From Mimachlamys varia (lineage: Eukaryota > Mollusca > Bivalvia > Pectinida > Pectinidae): a stretch of DNA of 64,000 nt. The DNA is taken from contig OX392529.1 of assembly GCA_947623455.1 (NCBI GenBank), forward strand, positions 1,488,001 to 1,552,000, in the 5' to 3' direction. The notes below the pieces were generated by a model. It was not told the origin of the DNA, searched no databases, and was given only the letters and a program-made list of their open reading frames with translations. Made by a program: the position numbers and the translations under genes. Numbering within the stretch: position 1 is the first letter of the stretch; each line of letters begins with the position of its first letter. This document shows positions 25,701 to 40,700 of this stretch, piece after piece.

Positions 25701-28700
25701 AACATACCTTGGTGTTGATAATGATCATCCTAATAAAACATACCTGGTGTTGATAATCATCATCCTAATAAAACATACCTGGTGTTGATAATGATCATCC
25801 TAATAAAACATACCTTGGTGTTGATAATCATCATCCTAATAAAACATACCTGGTGTTGATAATGATCATCCTAATAAAACATACCTTGGTGTTGATAGTG
25901 ATCATCCTAATAAAGCATACCTTGGTGTTGATAATGATCATCCTAATAAAACATACCTTGGTGTTGATAATGATCATCCTAATAAAACATACCTTGGTGT
26001 TGATAATCATCATCCTAATAAAACATACCTGGTGTTGATAATGATCATCCTAATAAAACATACCTTGGTGTTGATAATCATCATCCTAATAAAACATACC
26101 TGGTGTTGATAATGATCATCCTAATAAAACATACCTTGGTGTTGATAATCATCATCCTAATAAAACATACCTGGTGTTGATAATGATCATCCTAATAAAA
26201 CATACCTTGCTGTTGATAATGATCATCCTAATAAAACATACCTTGGTGTTGATAATCATCATCCTAATAAAACATACCTGGTGTTGATAATGATCATCCT
26301 AATAAAACATACCTTGGTGTTGATAATGATCATCCTAATAAAACATACCTTGGTGTTGATAGTGATCATCCTAATAAAACATACCTTGGTGTTGATAATG
26401 ATCATCCTAATAAAACATACCTTGGTGTTGATAGTGATCATCCTAATAAAACATACCTGGTGTTGATAATGAGCATCCTAATAAAACATACCTGGTGTTG
26501 ATAATCATCATCCTAATAAAACATACCTGGTGTTGATAATCATCATCCTAATAAAACATACCTTGGTGTTGATAGTGATCATCCTAATAAAACATACCTT
26601 GGTGTTGATAGTGATCATCCTAATAAAACATACCTTGGTGTTGATAATCATCATCCTAATAAAACCTACCTGGTGTTGATAATCATCATCCTAATAAAAC
26701 ATACCTTGGTGTTGATAGTGATCATCCTAATAAAACATACCTTGGTGTTGATAGTGATCATCCTAATAAAACATACCTTGGTGTTGATAATCATCATCCT
26801 AATAAATATACCTTGGTGTTGATAGTGATCATCCTAATAAAACATACCTTGGTGTTGATAATCATCATCCTAATAAAACATACCTTGGTGTTGATAGTCA
26901 TCATCCTAATAAAACATACCTGGTGTTGATAATGATCATCCTAATAAAACATACCTTGGTGTTGATAATCATCATCCTAATCAAACATACCTTGGTGTTG
27001 ATAATGATCATCCTAATAAAACATACCTTGGTGTTGATAATCATCATCCTAATAAAACATACCTTGGTGTTGAAAATGATCATCCTAATAAAACATACCT
27101 TGGTGTTGATAATGATCATCCTAATAAAACATATCTTGGTGTTGATAATGATCATCCTAATAAAACATACCTTGGTGTTGATAATGATCATCCTAATAAA
27201 ACATACCTTGGTGTTGATAATGATCATCCTAATAAAACATACCTGGTGTTGATAATGATCATCCTAATAAAACATACCTTGGTGTTGATAATCATCATCC
27301 TAATAAAACATACCTTGGTGTTGATAATCATCATCCTAATAAAACATACCTTGGTGTTGATAATGATAATCCTAATAAAACATACCTGGTGTTGATAATC
27401 ATCATCCTAATAAAACATACCTGGTGTTGATAATGATCATCCTAATAAAACATACCTTGGTGTTGATAATGATCATCCTAATAAAACATACCTGGTGTTG
27501 ATAGTGATCATCCTAATAAAACATACCTGGTGTTGATAATGATCATCCTAATAAAACATACCTTGGTGTTGATAATGATCATCCTAATAAAACATACCTG
27601 GTGTTGATAATGATCATCCTAATAAAACATACCTGGTGTTGATAATCATCATCCTAATCAAACATACCTGGTGTTGATAGTGATCATCCTAATAAAACAT
27701 ACCTTGGTGTTGATAATGATCATCCTAATAAAACATACCTTGGTGTTGATAATGATCATCCTAATCAAACATACCTTGGTGTTGATAATCATCATCCTAA
27801 TCAAACATACCTTGGTGTTGATAATCATCATCCTAATAAAACATACCTTGGTGTTGATAATGATCATCCTAATAAAACATACCTTGGTGTTGATAATGAT
27901 CATCCTAATAAAACATACCTTGGTGTTGATAATCATCATCCTAATAAAACATACCTTGGTGTTGATAATGATCATCCTAATAAAACATACCTTGGTGTTG
28001 ATAATGATCATCCTAATAAAACATACCTGGTGTTGATAATGATCATCCTAATAAAACATACCTGGTGTTGATAATGATCATCCTAATAAAACATACCTGG
28101 TGTTGATAGTGATCATCCTAATAAAACATACCTTGGTGTTGATAATGATCATCCTAATAAAACATACCTGGTGTTGATAGTGATCATCCTAATAAAACAT
28201 ACCTGGTGTTGATAGTGATCATCCTAATAAAACATACCTTGGTGTTGATAATGATCATCCTAATAAAACATACCTGGTGTTGATAATGATCATCCTAATA
28301 AAACATACCTTGGTGTTGATAGTGATCATCCTAATAAAACATACCTTGGTGTTGATAATCATCATCCTAATAAAACATACCTTGGTGTTGATAATGATCA
28401 TCCTAATAAAACATACCTTGGTGTTGATAATCATCACCCTAATAAAACATACCTTGGTGTTGATAATGATCATCCTAATAAAACATACCTTGGTGTTGAT
28501 AATCATCACCCTAATAAAACATACCTTGGTGTTGATAATGATCATCCTAATAAAACATACCTTGGTGTTGATAATGATCATCCTAATAAAACATACCTTG
28601 GTGTTGATAATCATCACCCTAATAAAACATACCTTGGTGTTGATAATCATCACCCTAATAAAACATACCTTGGTGTTGATAATCATCACCCTAATAAAAC

Positions 28701-31700
28701 ATACCTTGGTGTTGATAATCATCACCCTAATAAAACATACCTTGGTGTTGATAATCATCATCCTAATAAAACATACCTTGGTGTTGATAGTGATCATCCT
28801 AATAAAACATACCTTGGTGTTGATAGTGATCATCCTAATAAAACATACCTTGGTGTTGATAGTGATCATCCTAATAAAACATACCTTGGTGTTGATAATG
28901 ATCATCCTAATAAAACATACCTTGGTGTTGATAGTGATCATCCTAATAAAACATACCTTGGTGTTGATAATGATCATCCTAATAAAACATACCTTGGTGT
29001 TGATAATGATCATCCTAATAAAACATACCTTGGTGTTGATAATGATCATCCTAATAAAACATACCTTGGTGTTGATAATCATCATCCTAATAAAACATAC
29101 CTTGGTGTTGATAATGATCATCCTAATAAAACATACCTTGGTGTTGATAATGATCATCCTAATAAAACATACCTTGGTGTTGATAATGATCATCCTAATA
29201 AAACATACCTTGGTGTTGATAATGATCATCCTAATAAAACATACCTGGTGTTGATAATCATCATCCTAATAAAACATACCTTGGTGTTGATAATGATCAT
29301 CCTAATAAAACATACCTTGGTGTTGATAATGATCATCCTAATAAAACATACCTGGTGTTGATAATCATCATCCTAATAAAACATACCTTGGTGTTGATAA
29401 TGATCATCCTAATAAAACATACCTTGGTGTTGATAATGATCATCCTAATAAAACATACCTTGGTGTTGATAATGATCATCCTAATAAAACATACCTGGTG
29501 TTGATAATGATCATCCTAATAAAACATACCTTGGTGTTGATAATCATCATCCTAATAAAACATACCTTGGTGTTGATAATGATCATCCTAATAAAACATA
29601 CCTTGGTGTTGATAATCATCATCCTAATAAAACATACCTTGGTGTTGATAATGATCATCCTAATAAAACATACCTTGGTGTTGATAATCATCATCCTAAT
29701 AAAACATACCTGGTGTTGATAATCATCATCCTAATAAAACATACCTTGGTGTTGATAGTGATCATCCTAATAAAACATACCTTGGTGTTGATAGTGATCA
29801 TCCTAATAAAACATACCTTGGTGTTGATAATCATCATCCTATTAAAACATACCTTGGTGTTGATAATGATCATCCTAATAAAACATACCTTGGTGTTGAT
29901 AATCATCATCCTATTAAAACATACCTTGGTGTTGATAATGATCATCCTAATAAAACATAACTTGGTGTTGATAGTGATCATCCTAATAAAACATACCTTG
30001 GTGTTGATAGTGATCATCCTGATAAAACATACCTTGGTGTTGATAGTGATCATCCTAATAAAACATACCTGGTGTTGATAGTGATCATCCTAATAAAACA
30101 TACCTTGGTGTTGATAGTGATCATCCTGATAAAACATACCTTGGTGTTGATAGTGATCATCCTAATAAAACATACCTGGTGTTGATAGTGATCATCCTAA
30201 TAAAACATACCTTGGTGTTGATAGTGATCATCCTATTAAAACATACCTTGGTGTTGATAATCATCATCCTAATCAAACATAACTTTCATGGACGTGTAAG
30301 GAAAAGTATTGTTTTAAAGATTAGAACAACATTCTTATTTACTGAATATCTATGATGTTGATGTATATAACATTTGTATAAACAAAATTAATCCATCATT
30401 ATATTTCATATCTCCTCTCTTTAAACAGTATGTTTCAAAACGACGTAGCATATAAGGTCCCGGCGAAAATAAATCTGATGGCTTATCCGACTCTGTCTAA
30501 CCTGTATGTCTAGTAGTTTTTATTCTCCGGTTTCTTCTCAATGAGAACAGAATGTCGTCTTGTTAGCATGATGTATTGTTAAATTATTAATATGAATGGA
30601 AACACTTTTGATATATCAGCAAAATGTGGAATTAATATATCTATGTGCATTCTTATTTCTACGAGTACATTTAGACATTGTGAGACTCTCGACAATTCGT
30701 AAGTTTTCACACCAAACTGACTAAATAAAGCCCAGCAGTGTAGTAGTTAGAGCATGGTCCGCTGTATGGTTTTATAAGATATTTGATCGGTGGCTGTCTT
30801 ACACATTATGGAAGATAAATATATTCTTCTTTACTACGCTATATACATTAGTCCTCGAATGGATGTTCAGTTTGTGCGTTTGGTTTGCAGCTCCCAGAGG
30901 CTGGCGCGACTGTTAGTGTTACCGGTCACGTGCTACTGGACGTGTCCCCTCCCGCCCTGTTCGGTATCGTGGTGGAGACAGGCGCAACCCTCGTTTGGAG
31001 TCCGGAAGGCGATTTCCACGTGTCCACAAATTACATCCACGTCAAAGGCGCCTTCCACATTGGCTCTGAGTCTTGCCCGTTTGAGGAAAACGCTCGAATC
31101 ACCTTGACGGGTACGTGTTAACTTGAAACAAACATTCTATAGACTTAATAAAGAAGGGACATGAGATTCCTGGCGAACGTAGTGCGTGGTTTATACATGT
31201 ACTGGTATACCTACATGATATCCACGCGAAGTTTCGATGTAGCGAATCTTTACTTGAAACCTTAATTCAATCAACGGAAATAAAGCAACTCTAACTGTCA
31301 TGCTGTTTGTGTACTAACCTCTTTAGATAATCGCCCCTTCTTGACGGTACTCTTCCGCGTTTTGTAAGATAAGCATGACGATACAATGTATGTATTTTCA
31401 TTCACAAACTTTCCCAAAATAAAAAAGTAAGATCTATGCTTTTGGTTTTGTTTCCTATGGCGATGTCGCATATTATTAGATATCCATGTGAATTGCTCAG
31501 ATTTCGTCCTAGGTTTAGTTTACGTTTCGTAACAGTCGGCTTTTTCATTAATTTGAGGACATTATTTTCAGGTAACCGTAAGGAATATTCAATGCCGAAC
31601 TTTGGTCAGAAGTTCATTGGTGTTGACGCCGGAGGTACACTGGAGATCCACGGGAAGAAGAAGCTATCATGGACAAAGCTAACCCAGACTTTACCACGAC

Positions 31701-34700
31701 TCCAGGCAGGAAATGGACTGCTCTACACCCACCTAGACTTCGTGAGTTATAAGCGCCGTGACTTCGCGAGTTATAAGCGCCGTGACTTCGTGTGTTATAA
31801 GCGCCGTGACTCGTGAGTTTGGCGCCATGACTTCGTGAGTTATAAGCGCCGTGACTTCGTGTGTTATAAGCGCCGTGACTTCGCGAGTTTGGCGCCGTGA
31901 CTTCGTGAGTTATAAGCGCCGTGACTTCGCGAGTTTGGCGCCGAGACTTCATGAGTTGCATGTATAGGCACTACGACTTCGCGAGGTTTGTATTGTGACT
32001 TGATAACTATAGGCGCCGTGACTTACGCTTACACATAACTTTGACTATTCCTTCCTATTTGGAAAGTTTTTTTTTCAAGACGCAGAAATATACTAACATT
32101 CATCTTCGGAAACCCTCGTGACATAACAATGTCACATGGGTGACCGAGGATAGCTAACATTATTAATGTGATAATGGTATCAAATAAAAAGGCGGAAAAT
32201 ACGCTGTTTTAATTAGATAGATATCAAATATTCAAATCTTCAATTGAGTTTTACCGAGTGGAAATCAATAGATCAAATTTACTTCTGGTACAGCCTAACA
32301 GGAGTTATAGGCGCCGTGACTTACGCTTACACATAACTTTGACTATTCCTACCTATTTGGAAATGTTTTTTTCAAGACGCAGAAATATACTAACATTCAT
32401 CTTCGGAAACCCTCGTGACATAACAATGTCATATGGGTGTCCGACAGTGGCTTATATTATAAATGTGATAATGGTATCAAATAAAAAGGCGGAAAATACA
32501 CCGTTTTAAATAGATAGATGTCAAATATTCAAATCTTCAATGGAGTTTTACCGAGTGGAAATCAATAGATCAAATTTACTTCTGGTACAGCCTAACAGGA
32601 GAGACCGAAAGGGACTGGGGATGTACGCCTTCAACACAGACGGAAGCCGCTACAGTACGGCAGTTGTAGCCATGACCGGACAGCACCAGACAGATGTAAT
32701 GGCGGGAATTCAGTACCTCCAAAAGTGGCTACCAGGTAACTATACTGATAGGTTGTAGAAGTATAACACGTACATCCACAAGTGGCTACCAGGTAACTAT
32801 ACTGATAGGTTGTAGAAGGAATTCAGTACCTCCACAAGTGGCTACCAGGTAATTATACTGATAGGTTGTAGAAGGAATTCAGTACCTCCACAAATGGCTC
32901 TCAGGTAACTATACTGATAGGTTGTAGAAGGAATTCAGTATCTCCACAAGTGGCTACCAGGTAACTATACTGATAGGTTGTACAAGGAATTCAGTACCTC
33001 CACAAGTGGCTACCAGGTAACTTTACTGATAGGTTGTAGAAGGAATTCAGTACCTCCACAAGTGGCTACCAGGTAACTTTACTGAAAGGTTGTAGAAGGA
33101 ATTCAGTACCTCCACAAGTGGCTACCAGGTAACTATACTGATAGGTTGTAGAAGGAATTCAGTACCTCCACAAGTGGCTACCCGGTAACTTTACTGATAG
33201 GTTGTAGAAGGAATTCAGTACCTCCACAAGTGGCTACTAGGTAACTTTACTGATAGGTTGTAGAAGGAATTCAGTACCTCCACAAGTGGCTACCAGGTAA
33301 CTATACTGATAGGTTGTAAAAGGAATTCAGTACCTCCATAAGTGGCTACCAGGTAACTATACTGATAGGTTGTAGAAGTATAACACGTACATCCACAAGT
33401 GGTTACCAGGTAACTATACTGATAGGTTGTAGAAGGAATTCAGTACCTCCACAAGTGGCTACCCAGTAACTTTACTGATAGGTTGTAGAAGGAATTCAGT
33501 ACCTCCATAAGTGGCTACCAGGTAACTATACTGATAGGTTGTAGAAGTATAACACGTACATCCACAAGTGGCTACCAGGTAACTATACTGATAGGTTGTA
33601 GAAGGAATTCAGTACCTCCACAAGTGGCTACCAGGTAACTTTACTGATAGGTTGTAGAAGGAATTCAGTACCTCCACAAGTGGCTACCAGGTAACTATAC
33701 TGATAGGTTGTAGAAGTATAACACGTACATCCACAAGTGGCTACCAGGTAACTATACTGATAGGTTGTAGAAAGAATTCAGTACCTCCACAAGTGGCTAC
33801 CAGGTAACTATACTGATAGGTTGTAGAAAGAATTCAGTACCTCCACAAGTGGCTACCAGGTAACTATACTGATAGGTTGTAGAAGGAATTCAGTACCTCC
33901 ACAAGTGGCTACCAGGTAACTATACTGATAGGTTGTAGAAGGAATTCAGTACCTCCACAAATGGCTCTCAGGTAACTATACTGATAGGTTGTAGAAGGAA
34001 TTCAGTATCTCCACAAGTGGCTACCAGGTAACTATACTGATAGGTTGTAGAAGGAATTCAGTACCTCAACAAGTGGCTTCCAGGTAACTTTACTGAAAGG
34101 TTTTAGAAGGAATTCAGTACCTCCACAAGTGGCTACCAGGTAACTATACTGATAGGTTGTAGAAGGAATTCAGTACCTCCACAAGTGGCTACCAGGTAAC
34201 TATATTGATAGGTTGTAAAAGGAATTCAGTACCTCCACAAGTGGCTACCAGGTAACTATACTGATAGGTTGTAGAAGGAATTCAGTACCTCCACAAGTGG
34301 CTACCAGGTAACTATACTGATAGGTTGTAGAAAGAATTCAGTACCTCCACAAGTGGCTACCCGGTAACTTTACTGATAGGTTGTAGAAGGAATTCAGTAC
34401 CTCCACAAGTGGCTACCAGGTAACTATATTGATAGGTTGTAAAAGGAATTCAGTACCTCAACAAGTGGCTTCCAGGTAACTTTACTGAAAGGTTTTAGAA
34501 GAAATTCAGTACCTCCACAAGTGGCTACCAGGTAACTTTACTGATAGGTTGTAGAAGGAATTCAGTACCTCCACAAGTGGCTACCAGGTAACTATATTGA
34601 TAGGTTGTAAAAGGAATTCAGTACCTCCACAAGTGGCTACCAGGTAACTATACTGATAGGTTGTAGAAGGAATTCAGTACCTCCACAAGTGGCTACCAGG

Positions 34701-37700
34701 TAACTATACTGATAGGTTGTAGAAAGAATTCAGTATCTCCACAAGTGGCTACCCGGTAACTTTACTGATAGGTTGTAGAAGGAATTCAGTACCTCCACAA
34801 GTGGCTACCAGGTAACTATATTGATAGGTTGTAAAAGGAATTCAGTACCTCCACAAGTGGCTACCAGGTAACTATACTGATAGGTTGTAGAAGGAATTCA
34901 GTACCTCCACAAGTGGCTACCAGGTAACTATACTGAAAGGTTGTAGAAAGAATTCAGTACCTCCACAAGTGGCTACCAGGTAACTATACTGATAGGTTGT
35001 AGAAGGAATTCAGTACCTCCACAAGTGGCTACCAGGTAACTATATTGATAGGTTGTAAAAGGAATTCAGTACCTCCACAAGTGGCTACCAGGTAACTATA
35101 CTGATAGGTTGTAGAAGGAATTCAGTACCTCCACAAGTGGCTTCCAGGTAACTTTACTGATAGGTTGTAGAAGGAATTCAGTACCTCCACAAGTGGCTTC
35201 CAGGTAACTATACTGATAGGTTGTAGAAGTATAACACGTACCTCCACAAGTGGCTCCAAGGTAACGATACTGATAGGTTGTAGAAGGAATTCAGTACCTT
35301 CACAAGTGGCTACCAGGTAATTATACTGATAGGATGTAGAAGGAATTCAGTACCTCCACAAGTGGCTACCAGGTAACTATACTGATAGGATGTAGAAGTA
35401 TAACAGGTACCTCAGCGTGATAACCAATAGTACGTTGGTGATTACTGATCAGAACTTACCATAAGGCTTCCACTTCAATGTCCCCCGGATCAGTATGACC
35501 TACTTATTAGGAAAGGTTTTTTTCAGTAATGTGCCCACGCTAACGGTGTGAACCTGTTTCCTAAGCCCCAGTCCCATATAGGTGCCGGATCAACACGGAT
35601 CACATCCGGCACGATCCGGTGTGTGCACCGTGTAGTCGCCGTGTAGCTCCGCGGCGATCCTCTGTGGTCCTGGAATGTCTGGGAATGTCCTTGGGGCTCC
35701 AGGAGGGCAACACGGCAGTTTTGGAAAGTTCAAAACCGCCTTGTTCTTCCGTGACGATCCGGGGAGATGACAACATCCCGGATGGTCCATATAGCTGCTG
35801 TGTAGAGTCTGGGGACAGCCGTATCGCTGCCTTGATTGTCCGTGTGCGTCTTTGACAATCCGGGAACAAATTCAGACCCCGGACCATCAAGGATTACGCC
35901 GGTACAGTTTGGTGTTCAGGGCTACCATCACGGATTAGCACGAAGCTACTACGGACGAAGGTGGTGCAAATAGGGCAGATACACGGACTATCACGGAGGA
36001 ACCCGGAATAACACGGACGATGACGGACGATGACGGATAGACAGGATGCCAACAAGGACCTTCACGGTGTAAACACGGACAAACACGGCGGATACACGGA
36101 CTATCACGGACGATGACGGATAGACAGGATGCCAACAAGAACCTTCACGGTATAAACACGGACAAACACGGCGGACACACGGACTATCACGGACGATGAC
36201 GGATAGACAGGATACCAACAAGGACCTTCACGGTGTAAACACGGACAAATACGGTAGATACACGGACTATCGCGGAGGAACACGGAATAACACGGACGAT
36301 GACGGATGCCCATATAAATTGGGTCAATTTGATCATTGATTCACTTCTTTTCTGTGCTACCGACGCTTCAACATGGGCAATAAGATGACGACTGAGGACA
36401 AGCTGATGCTGATGAGAAGACAGCTTCAATTGCAAAAAACTGAAGTTAAACAAACTTCCCTGATTGCCAAAGCGAAACTACGACGGAGAGATAGAGAAGT
36501 TGTGAAAAAAGTTGTATCTACACCACTGAATAGTAGAAAGAAAAAGAGAACCATCTGGGCGAGACAATGGCTCACCAGAAGACAATACGCACGGTTGATA
36601 GACGAACTGAAGAAAGAAGACGCCAAATGCTTCTGTAATTTGCTGCGCATGGACTATCAGATATACCAAGAGATCCTGACACGTATTGAACACAGAATCA
36701 AGACGAAGAATTCAAATCACAGGAAGCCTCTGACAGCTGGCATTAAGTTGGCAATAACATTGTGTTACCCAGCACCAGGGGGCGGCTACCACTCTCTGAT
36801 GTATGGCTTCAGGGTCGCACACCATCTCCAAGGTCAGCCGTCAAGTCTGCGATGCGATACTTGAAGAGTTTGCTCAGGAACTAATTTCCTGTCCTGAAAC
36901 GCCAGATGAGTGTGGGTGCCTTGGACGGTAAGAATATCGCCATACAGTGTCGACGGGGTGGTGGCTCATTTCAACTACAAGGGATACCATACCATAATCC
37001 TCATTGCCTTGGTAGACGCCGACTACAAGTTCATTTGGGCAGAGGTCGGTAGCAATGGATCAGTCGGTGTACTCAAGTGTTCAACAACAGTGAGCTGAAG
37101 GAAGCCAACAACAAGAGAGTGTTGAGCCTACCTGATCATGAGCCTTTACCGAACGACGACAAACCAATACCGTTCTACATTGTTGCGGAAGACGCGTTCG
37201 TCTTGAAGAACTGGCTCGTGAAACCTTTCTCTAAGAAGAACATGTCACATTCCGAGAGAGTCTACCTGAGACGCAAGGAACCCAACGTTTTGCATGAGGA
37301 AGGTGTCCCTGTCTGTCACATCTTTTGTCCCAGAGCCACTCTTCTTGTCGGACAGCTTCCCGACCTTTGTCCTGATGCTTTCATACCATGTCTTCAGGAT
37401 AGGTCCGGATTCCAGCTCAAGTTCTGCTGCCTTCAAGTTCCAGATCAATCTTCTTTGCAGTATTTTTATACTCCTTCTTACACTTGGTGTACAGCACTGG
37501 GTTTGGCTCCAGCCAATCGGCCAACTCTACTACCTGTTCATCTGACAGAACCATGGACTTTTTTTCTCTTAGCGACAGTAGCTGTGGTCGGTGCCGATGC
37601 TTGAACTGGTGAAGGCGATCTTGATCGCGATCCTGTTTCTTGTTGCTGTTGTTGATATGTTGCTAGCTCTTGACGATCTTTTCGGAACTGGAAGGCCCAG

Positions 37701-40700
37701 TTTGACCGTAGGTTTCTTTTTAGCTGGCATTTACATGACGTTTTCGCTGTGCTGGATAAATGCGACTCGTTCGAGATCCGCTCGCAGAATGATGGAATCA
37801 CCGAAAATCAGCCTGCTTTTATACAAGTTATTATTTCTATGAATGTAGGAATTATAACACAATCCGGGCTGAAACACTAGCAAGGGTATGGATGAACCTT
37901 GACATCAGGAAATTGTTATATAGTGATCCAAACTTGTCAAATGATGAAAATAACGATATTTTTAATCATGTGCAAAATTGTATTATTAGAACAGGCAGAT
38001 TTAACTATCATACGGGTTTCATATCAACTTCTTATCAAATAATCTCGCTCCTTTTTTTTGCAACTTATCTGCTGTTGGGAGATGGCTTAACATAAGAGTG
38101 AACTCTTGTTGCCAAATCCTATTAAATCAAATGTTGTATATATATTGAATCTTGTATTGTAAATAATTGTGAATAAAATACTGTTTAACCAAGTTATTCA
38201 CTTGTATCCAACTGTCGTTCAGTTATTAACAACATAATACATTGCCTTCAGTTACACGATGTTTGGTATTTATTGCGAAAACTAAGTTATAGTGTTTTGG
38301 TATGCTAGTGAGCAATACTGTTATTTCTGTTTACAGGCATACCGGAGGGTAAGGTGGTGTTATTAGCGGTTCAGCAAACCCTGGTATCAGATCCACAGGC
38401 AGCCGATTTGTCTTCGGTATATGACGCCATTGAGACGGCGGCAGGAATTCCCAGTGGCCAAGGTCAGATCAGAAAAGTGGGAGTGAACGACGCCTTCGCC
38501 ATGGCTTTTATAAAAGGTGAACACATTAAACATATAGTTGAACAAGCAAGTACCCATAGTTGCTCTCTCTATCATATCTATGAATATTTGTGATTTTGAC
38601 GTGTTGCTAGGTGATCCAAGTTCAACTGTTGAGACGCTGACCCCTGTGGAGTACCACTATCAGAAAGCTGAGGCTAGTATCAAGGTCAACGATCTTATCA
38701 TGGTGGCGGAGAGTTGTACCAACACCGGAAGTCGCAACTCACACGCCATCGACTTCCGGGTAGTACAGGAAACATCAGCATTCCATGTTCTGGATGTTGT
38801 TGATGACGTCACATCTTGGAAGGCAGGTTTGTATGTTTATTAGCTCTTGAACACCATCGCAATTAGAACAGGAGACTCTTTATTGCAACGTCATCAACTG
38901 CGGGCTAAAGACGGCAGTACTTGATGGGAACACAGAGTCGACTTAGGGTTAGGGCTAAAGACGGCAGTACTTTATGGGGACACAGAGTCGACTTAGGGCG
39001 AGGGCTAAAGACGGCACTTGATGGGGACACAGAGTCGACTTAGGATTAGGGCTTAAGACGGCAGTACTTGATGGGGACACAGATTTTTAGGGTCAAGGGT
39101 ATTAGCGGCAGTACTTGAGGGGGACACAGAGTCGACTTAGGGTCAAGGGTATTAGCGGCAGTACTTGAGGGGGACACAGAGTCGACATAGGGTCAAGGGT
39201 ATTAGCGGCAGTACTTGAGAAGGACAAAGGATTGACTAAGGGTTAGGGCTATAGACGGCAGTTAATGTGGGGACACAGACTCGACTTAGGGTTAGGGCTA
39301 TAGACGGCAGTTAATGTGGGGACACAGAGTCGACTTAGGGTCAAGGGTATTAGCGGCAGTACTTGAGGGGGACACAGTCGACTTAGGGTCAAGGGTATTA
39401 GCGGCAGTACTTGAGAGGGACAAAGGGTTGACTAAGGGTTAGGGCTATAGACGGCAGTTAATGTGGGGACACAGACTCGACTTAGGGTTAGGGCTATAGA
39501 CGGTAGGCCTTGATGGGAACAAAGTGTCAACTAAGGGTTAGGGCTATAGACGGCAGTACTTGATTGGGACACAGAGTCGACTTAGGGTTAGGGTTATTGA
39601 TGGTAGGCCTTGATGGGGACAAAGTGTCAACTTAGGGTTAGGGCTAAAGACGGCAGTACTTGATAGGGACACAGAGTCGACTTAGGGTTAGGGCTATAGA
39701 CGGCAGTACTTGATGGGGACACAGAGTCGACTTAGGGTTAGGGCTATAGACGGCAGTACTTGATAGGGACACAGAGTCGACTTAGGGTTAGGGCTATAGG
39801 CTGCAGTACTTAATGGGGACACAGAGTCGACTTAGGGCGAGGGCTATAGACGGCAGTACCTGATGGGGACACAGAGTCGACTTAGGATTAGGGCTTAAGA
39901 CGGCAGTACTTGATGGGGACACAGATTTTTAGGGTCAAGGGTATTAGCGGCAGTACTTGAGGGGGACACAGAATCGACTTAGGGTCAAGGGTATTAGCGG
40001 CAGTACTTGAGGGGGACACAGAGTCGACTTAGGGTCAAGGGTATTAGCGGCAGTACTTGAGAAGGACAAAGGGTTGACTAAGGGTTAGGGCTATAGACGG
40101 CAGTTAATGTGGGGACACAGACTCGACTTACGGTTAGGGCTATAGACGGCAGTTAATGTGGGGACACAGAGTCGACTTAGGGTCAAGGGTATTAGCGGCA
40201 GTACTTGAGGGGGACACAGTCGACTTAGGGTCAAGGGTATTAGCGGCAGTACTTGAGAGGGACAAAGGGTTGACTAAGGGTTAGGGCTATAGACGGCAGT
40301 TAATGTGGGGACACAGACCGACTTAGGGTTAGGGCTATAGACGGCAGTTAATGTGGGGACATATACTCGACGTAGGGTTAGGGCTATAGACGGCAGTTAA
40401 TGTGGGGACACAGACTCGACTTAGTAGTTCTGTCAATGTATTTTTTTATGTTAAGTATCATGATTTTTCACCATGTATATCATAAATTATGCAATATTTT
40501 CTTTGTTGTATTTCAGGCGACAAAATCTTGCTGACGTCGACGGATTTCAGTTTGGAGAAGGCCGAGACAGCAACAGTCGTGAGTTGCGGGGATTGTTCGG
40601 CTACACAAGTCAAAGTTTCCCGTAAGCAACTACATATACATTCATGATAAGAAAAGCCTGACTTAATTTTACTTAATACTGATGTGATTAACAAGCATAC

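Noticed and set aside
14685..30078. Dozens of long open frames on both strands with a 12-residue repeat (such as LVLIIIILIKHT or MIIINTKVCFIR)
   Set aside because: They arise because the 36-bp unit is stop-free in one frame per strand. They start and stop wherever a 35-bp unit changes frame, and lie inside intron 1.
30735..30775. tRNA-like A-box word (GTAGTTAGAGCATGGTCCGC) just upstream of exon 2, suggestive of a tRNA or tRNA-derived SINE
   Set aside because: No B box, no cloverleaf and no SINE tail could be seen.
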